64,000 bases of DNA from Dendrolimus kikuchii (lineage: Eukaryota; Arthropoda; Insecta; Lepidoptera; Lasiocampidae): contig CM034415.1 of the NCBI GenBank assembly GCA_019925095.2, forward strand, positions 11,886,833-11,950,832. The letters run 5' to 3'. The notes under the pieces are model-generated. The model was not told where the DNA came from. It ran no database searches and saw only the letters and a list, made by a program, of their open reading frames with translations. Made by a program: the position numbers and the translations under genes. Within the stretch, counting starts at the first letter, position 1; each line of letters starts with the position of its first letter. Positions 62,601 to 64,000 of this stretch are shown here, piece after piece.

Positions 62601-64000
62601 TTCAGCCCGTCGCTGGAACCCTCGCCTCCACTCCCACCGCCGGAGGACAGCTCCTTCAGCACGTTACCCACGTGCTCCATGTCCTGTTTAGCACAACAAC
62701 ATTATACACAATTGGAGCCGGTAGATGGCGCTGAAATCTGGTTTGGGTCTGCGAGTATTGGACAAAATCAGATGCAATTTAATGTTCAATGAATGTAAGG
62801 AAGGCTCTTTTCACATTGCTTCACAGAAATTGATCTTTACAAACTATGCTATGACTTGTTGCAATAATACCGCTTTAGTTTTCATGAAAATCGATCTCGA
62901 GTCCTTTGAGTGTTTTTCGCCATTTATAGTTTAAGGATTTGGCTTTGGAGGCCCAATTGAAAAGTCCATCTGGTTACATATATTGGTCCTTCGTGCCGGA
63001 TATTAACTCGCATACCTTCCGGACGATGGCGGCCTCCCTGGCGAGCTGGTCGAGCTGGTGCTGCCGGTGACGGTGGAGGTGCGCGAGGAACTCGTACAGC
63101 AGCCGGTGGTGCGCCGCTGCACACTCCGCGTGCAACGCGCGGCGGCGCCGACGCAGCACCTCCAGCATGCACTCCACCTGACAGTGCAACATTGTTTATT
63201 GACAACAGTAGACAGCCCGCCTTCTCTTGAAACGTGTATACCGTCGCCTACAGACGTTGCCATCCTCTAGAATGAGATTGGATAGAGCAGACGAGATCCA
63301 TTTACCCATCCATAGGAAGAACGAGATAAAGAGTATTGGATAGGATAATGGCATAGCGAATTGGAGTAATGGTAACAAGTGGAGAGCCAGGAGGCTGGTT
63401 GGCAACAATCAGCTTTGCGATGACAAAACTCATAGTCTCAAACATCGACGCAGGATTGCCAGCGTATCGGTTCCTTCCATCATCGGACAACCAGACGCCA
63501 CACTGGAACTTATTGCCGGAGTCTGTCTTTCCCGATATTTACAACCTTGGTGTTTTCAAGTCCCCAAGCGTTCACCATCTTAGACCTTACCTTCACTCCA
63601 CATCTGACGAGGTCATGATCAAACGCGATCCTATACTACTTTAAAAAAAAAACGGAAAAAGAAGGTAGTAGTGTAGTGGAACACTTACAAGCCAATAGAT
63701 GGTGCTGTGCAATAACTGATGTCACAAACATTTCCCGAAACATACAAAGTTTTCAACTGTAACACATGGGCCTAGGCCTGCGAGGAACAACAATAGCCTC
63801 GCTGGAAGATCTTCCTTTGAGACGGAGGAGCATTCCATCTCGCTCCTCCACCCTGTACGTGTCACCCCCTTCAGTAGGACATTTTCTTTAACTTGACGCT
63901 GCTTCCGGTACACTTAAATGAGATCAGTTGCACTTGCCTCTGAGAGGGCCAGGTGGCGGGACTCGGCGGCGACCAGCGTGCGCAGCCGCGAGCCGCCCTC
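50330..64000 (-). CDS. COP1: COP1 E3 ubiquitin ligase, C-terminal 607 codons (5' end off window)
   Basis: COP1 (RFWD2) is a RING E3 ligase, working alone or with DET1/CUL4, that recruits substrates through its WD40 propeller; in animals these include JUN- and ETS-type factors. Ten exons join in phase: 64000-63938 (partial), 63177-63016, 62683-62551, 57956-57796, 53909-53723, 53597-53462, 53070-52941, 52861-52471, 51464-51282, 50607-50330. The product has a coiled coil ([15 protein letters not shown] onward), a Gly/Ala-rich linker, [17 protein letters not shown], then a full WD40 propeller beginning near [11 protein letters not shown] and ending GTIKVLELV, the family's normal C-terminus. Signature strings include [20 protein letters not shown] and [10 protein letters not shown]. 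The RING lies in exons beyond 64000. Two introns carry minisatellites and one carries an RTE retrotransposon. Fly and nematode models lack a clear COP1, so presence here is typical of other insects. Confidence 0.95.
50611..51090. repeat. direct duplication flanking a Helitron
   Basis: 'ttgagaaaaaaa' followed by 'caaaataaaaaccctttctg' and 'cgagaacat' occurs at 50611-50653 and again at 50992-51034. Both are followed by 'taataacatt' and an 'actactggac(t/c)gatttgg' phrase. The left copy contains the polypyrimidine tract of the last COP1 exon. Confidence 0.75.
50743..50951 (+). mobile_element. non-autonomous Helitron, complete (209 bp)
   Basis: Begins TCTTAATATATATAAATTAC after an A at 50742 and ends CTAG before a T at 50952. 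A hairpin GGCAGA-acaacg-TCTGCC lies seven bases before the terminal CTAG. 5' TC, 3' hairpin plus CTRR, insertion between A and T and no target duplication are the defining Helitron features. It carries no Rep/helicase. It sits in the last COP1 intron, antisense to the gene. Confidence 0.85.
51060..51235 (-). repeat. repeat family G unit
   Basis: A single unit related to the 146-bp array at 30690-31185, reversed: 'gatactttttatcccgaaaa', 'actactggaccgatttg' at both ends. Confidence 0.6.
51282..51464 (-). CDS. COP1: COP1 exon, WD40 blades
   Basis: [20 protein letters not shown] to RCVRSFTG. Acceptor TCCGCAG, donor ACCG|GTACGT. Confidence 0.95.
51640..52450. repeat. 21-bp minisatellite with 105-bp higher-order unit, COP1 intron
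   Basis: The unit is about 21 bp ('actcactcaagcgttcatga' type) in roughly 38 copies filling most of a 1006-bp COP1 intron. A five-unit block of 105 bp repeats three times from about 51740 to 52055, so higher-order structure exists. Long frames on both strands are by-products. It ends about 20 bp from the COP1 donor at 52470. Confidence 0.93.
52471..52861 (-). CDS. COP1: COP1 exon, WD40 blades
   Basis: [20 protein letters not shown] to [10 protein letters not shown]. Covers several WD40 blades. Acceptor TTGCAG, donor GCAG|GTACGA. The longest exon and very GC-rich at third positions. Confidence 0.95.
52941..53070 (-). CDS. COP1: COP1 exon, start of WD40
   Basis: [20 protein letters not shown] to AGVTKRIK. 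Acceptor TGACAG, donor CAAG|GTAGTG. Confidence 0.93.
53462..53597 (-). CDS. COP1: COP1 exon
   Basis: [20 protein letters not shown] to [13 protein letters not shown]. Acceptor TTCGCAG, donor ACAG|GTACCG. Matches the vertebrate DEFQECLSKFTRY region. Confidence 0.88.
53723..53909 (-). CDS. COP1: COP1 exon, CYF motif and Pro-rich linker
   Basis: [16 protein letters not shown], then a Pro/Ala/Thr-rich segment to [11 protein letters not shown]. The CYF follows HFDDFVQ exactly as in vertebrates. Acceptor TTTTAG, donor CAAG|GTATGT. Confidence 0.88.
53910..57265. other. COP1: COP1 intron, mostly unclassified
   Basis: Apart from the 113-codon ORF, this is AT-rich with no exon. A CpG-rich patch with 'cgctcgcttcgctcgctcgg' (54888-54907) and 'acctaacctaacc' (54938-54950) lies beside that ORF. 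Confidence 0.5.
54936..55277 (-). CDS. unidentified 113-codon ORF with three 18-residue repeats
   Basis: An open frame in a COP1 intron, same strand as COP1. It starts [20 protein letters not shown] in a good start context (A at -3). Residues about 17-67 are three imperfect 18-residue repeats with the core (E/A)GPST and an acidic DVAES-type spacer. A hydrophobic, Tyr-rich end follows ([14 protein letters not shown]). The antisense frame is also open, as expected of a repeat whose unit is a multiple of three. No family is recognised. It could be the start of a transposon protein, a minisatellite by-product or a small nested gene. Confidence 0.3.
   Translation of the reverse strand: MSDYELVEAPFSNIAGSSIDMEGPSTGVVIDVAESSIEMAGPSTCMATDVSESPINMAGPSTDAAESFFNATESLNFEDDAIYLNRRLYVSENLGMWSFLTIYYYIHTNSRLG
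57266..57576 (+). mobile_element. retroposon family A copy in COP1 intron
   Basis: Full-length plus-sense copy, 'atccgtggaggaacgg' to 'ctgcaataaaaaagg'. Antisense to COP1. Confidence 0.8.
57796..57956 (-). CDS. COP1: COP1 exon, Gly/Ala-rich linker
   Basis: [13 protein letters not shown], then a Gly-Ala tract built from near-repeats of 'gccggcgcg'-type triplets, then [15 protein letters not shown], conserved with vertebrate RRKRLTAHFEDLEQ. Acceptor GAGGCAG, donor GCAG|GTGAGC. The tract is likely to vary in length between alleles. Confidence 0.9.
57985..58430 (-). repeat. repeat family F (Helitron-type), reversed pieces
   Basis: The block 'cgatcccagcgccacc(t/c)(g/a)ccgg' occurs three times (about 58028, 58203 and 58313). 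One piece contains a decayed terminal hairpin ('ccggcagacgttttcctgc' at 58153-58171). It is a cluster of degenerate family F units. Confidence 0.6.
58560..61860 (+). mobile_element. RTE-clade non-LTR retrotransposon, apparently full coding
   Basis: A GC-rich leader (58560-58770), one intact ORF and a short trailer with no long poly(A). The GC content contrasts with the AT-rich intron around it. Outer boundaries are approximate, as no target duplication was found. It lies in the 4594-bp COP1 intron in antisense orientation. Confidence 0.85.
58771..61779 (+). CDS. RTE-type endonuclease/reverse transcriptase
   Basis: 1002 codons without interruption. The N-terminal AP-endonuclease (about residues 50-300) has [40 protein letters not shown] and the catalytic SDHRLVRG. 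The reverse transcriptase (about 500-800) has [49 protein letters not shown] and the catalytic [10 protein letters not shown]. The C-terminus has [15 protein letters not shown] and [14 protein letters not shown]. All expected active-site residues are present. Length and layout fit RTE elements, which code everything in one main ORF. The first ATG at 58771 is taken; a second at 58789 is possible. Confidence 0.93.
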   Translation: MPSVVTMAFNPQMKKHHRKWPSVPGDPAIPGYGSGRGNGGVEGANSLRVTGGCQLTKLTLATYNGRTIRLDSHLTELEVELSRINWHILGLSEVRREGEDTITLESGHLLYFREGDRASQGGVGFLVNKTLVDNVVEVNSVSNRVAYLVLKLTNRYSLKVVQVYAPTSAHSDEEVEAMYDDITKAIHGTTSAHYNVVMGDFNAKVGVQKCDEPIIGPYGLGRRNHRGQMLVNFLEMQGLFLMNSFYKKKPQRRWTWQSPDTVTRNEIDFIMADKKHIFRDVSVVNRFNTGSDHRLVRGTLNINFKAERLRLVKSTLRPTPPQMIHGSEQFQLELRNRFESLETTGDVDEITDNVVKTLQDLGRRHFPPVRRNRRSELSTETLDLMKTRREMSPALFASPEHRALSKKIRKLVRRDLRCSNTRAIEAAIEQNRGSKVFSRSLGRSHIAKLRTADGRELTSRSEILTEVEKFYGLLYSSRAKKPATQSNEDPRAPLTRHYTEDIPEVDVDEISAALGQLKNGKAPGDDGITTELLKAGGMPILKALVELFNSVIHRGTVPRTWSRSVVVLFFKKGDNTLLKNYRPISLLSHVYKLFSRVVTNRLARRLDEFQPPEQAGFRKGYSTVDHIHTVRQIIQKTEEYNQPLCMAFVDYEKAFDSIETWAVLESLQRCRIDWRYIEVLRCLYDAATMTVQIQDRRAKPIPLHRGVRQGDVISPKLFTNAMEDVFKTLDWAGRGININGERISHLRFADDIVVFAETLEELAEMLGSLNESSRRVGLGMNLDKTKVMFNEHVMPRPVNVDGVPLEAVQEYVYLGQNIQVGRHNFEGEANRRIQLGWAAFGKLRQVFSSTIPQCLKTKVFEQCVLPVLTYGAETWTLTAGLVHKFQVAQRAMERAMLGVSLMDKIRNEDIRKRTKVTDIARKISKLKWQWAGHICRRTDGRWSKRVLEWRPRLGKRSVGRPPARWTDDLCKVAGRRWLRKSEDRDEWRRLGEAYVQQWTANG
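62045..62237. repeat. 21-bp minisatellite in COP1 intron
   Basis: About nine units of 'acaggactgtgacatagaaag' with moderate divergence. A shorter cluster of three units lies at 62424-62486. Translation gives a regular Leu-Ser-Leu-Tyr-Val pattern on the minus strand that is not a gene. Confidence 0.9.
62551..62683 (-). CDS. COP1: COP1 exon, linker
   Basis: [14 protein letters not shown], then a Gly/Ser stretch and [19 protein letters not shown]. Acceptor CTAAACAG, donor GATG|GTAAGT. Confidence 0.9.
63016..63177 (-). CDS. COP1: COP1 exon, coiled coil
   Basis: 54 codons, phase 0 at both ends, [20 protein letters not shown] to EAAIVRK. Acceptor CTGTCAG, donor GGAAG|GTATGC. Unusually rich in His and Arg compared with vertebrate COP1. 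Confidence 0.92.
63205..63440. other. COP1: COP1 intron, family A-related debris
   Basis: 'agcccgcc', 'accgtcgcctacagacgttgc' near 63211-63258 resembles the tail region of family A. The rest is unclassified. Confidence 0.4.
63441..63655 (+). pseudogene. LINE C-terminal remnant in COP1 intron
   Basis: The plus strand reads [20 protein letters not shown] to LRPYLHST and ends at a stop near 63642, followed by an A-run (63643-63652). The LPxSVFPxxYNLxxFK pattern is the end of a Jockey/CR1-type ORF. It is 5' truncated. Confidence 0.6.
63938..64000 (-). CDS. COP1: COP1 exon (partial, window edge)
   Basis: 21 codons end …ESRHLALSE. The donor is GAG|GCAAGT, a GC rather than GT donor with otherwise ideal consensus. 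It keeps phase 0 with the next exon and matches the vertebrate LDLPNVNLMLELL region. Confidence 0.8.

Noticed and set aside
1..64000. CRISPR arrays, operons, tRNA and rRNA genes
   Set aside because: The genes are intron-split and eukaryotic. The tandem arrays lack spacer-repeat structure. The only tRNA-like sequences are heads of SINEs followed by non-tRNA bodies and tails.

Overview
The window looks like a stretch of a transposon-rich insect genome, most likely a moth or butterfly. Two intron-containing host genes sit on the minus strand, and most of the rest is nested transposable elements, retroposon copies and satellite DNA. The lepidopteran call is an inference. It rests on a tRNA-derived SINE family, RTE, R1-clade and BEL/Pao elements, a canonical Helitron, and a selenoprotein S orthologue that carries Cys where vertebrates carry selenocysteine (loss of the selenocysteine machinery is established for Lepidoptera). 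I cannot name the species.

Host genes. (1) COP1, the RING/coiled-coil/WD40 E3 ubiquitin ligase, runs leftward from beyond 64000 to a stop at 50330. Ten exons are visible and all splice phases agree. They cover the end of the N-terminal part, the coiled coil, the linker and the whole WD40 propeller. The RING exons lie outside the window. (2) Selenoprotein S (VIMP), an ER-membrane ERAD factor, runs from 42743 to 33195 in five exons that give a complete 153-residue protein ending in a Cys-containing tail. The 7.6 kb between the two genes shows no convincing exon.

Layout. 1-17.9 kb: AT-rich DNA without recognisable genes, carrying short retroposons, a hAT-like terminal-inverted-repeat element, an 873-bp foldback and several truncated LINE ends. 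17.9-25.7 kb: a GC-rich retroelement remnant holding a nested R1-clade LINE end, then a BEL/Pao LTR retrotransposon with one uninterrupted 1864-codon ORF and nearly identical LTRs. 25.7-33 kb: LINE, SINE and foldback pieces, a 9-bp minisatellite of about 77 copies, 146-bp tandem repeats and a pogo-like MITE. 33.2-42.7 kb: selenoprotein S, with introns full of repeats. 42.7-50.3 kb: intergenic. 50.3-64 kb: COP1. Its introns hold a complete 209-bp Helitron, two minisatellites, an unexplained 113-codon ORF and an RTE-clade LINE with an intact 1002-codon endonuclease/reverse-transcriptase ORF in antisense.

Many mobile elements belong to a few short families, labelled here. A: about 310-bp retroposon with an A-tail, 13 clear copies. 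B: 3' end of an RTE-like LINE with a (TATG)n tail, 12 copies. C: about 275-bp retroposon with long target duplications. D: foldback element with long inverted repeats. E: about 150-bp repeat with two copies. F: Helitron-type repeat. G: repeat with a 'cgggataaaaagtatcc'-like core. S: tRNA-derived SINE. Several are nested inside one another, so the relative order of insertion can be read.
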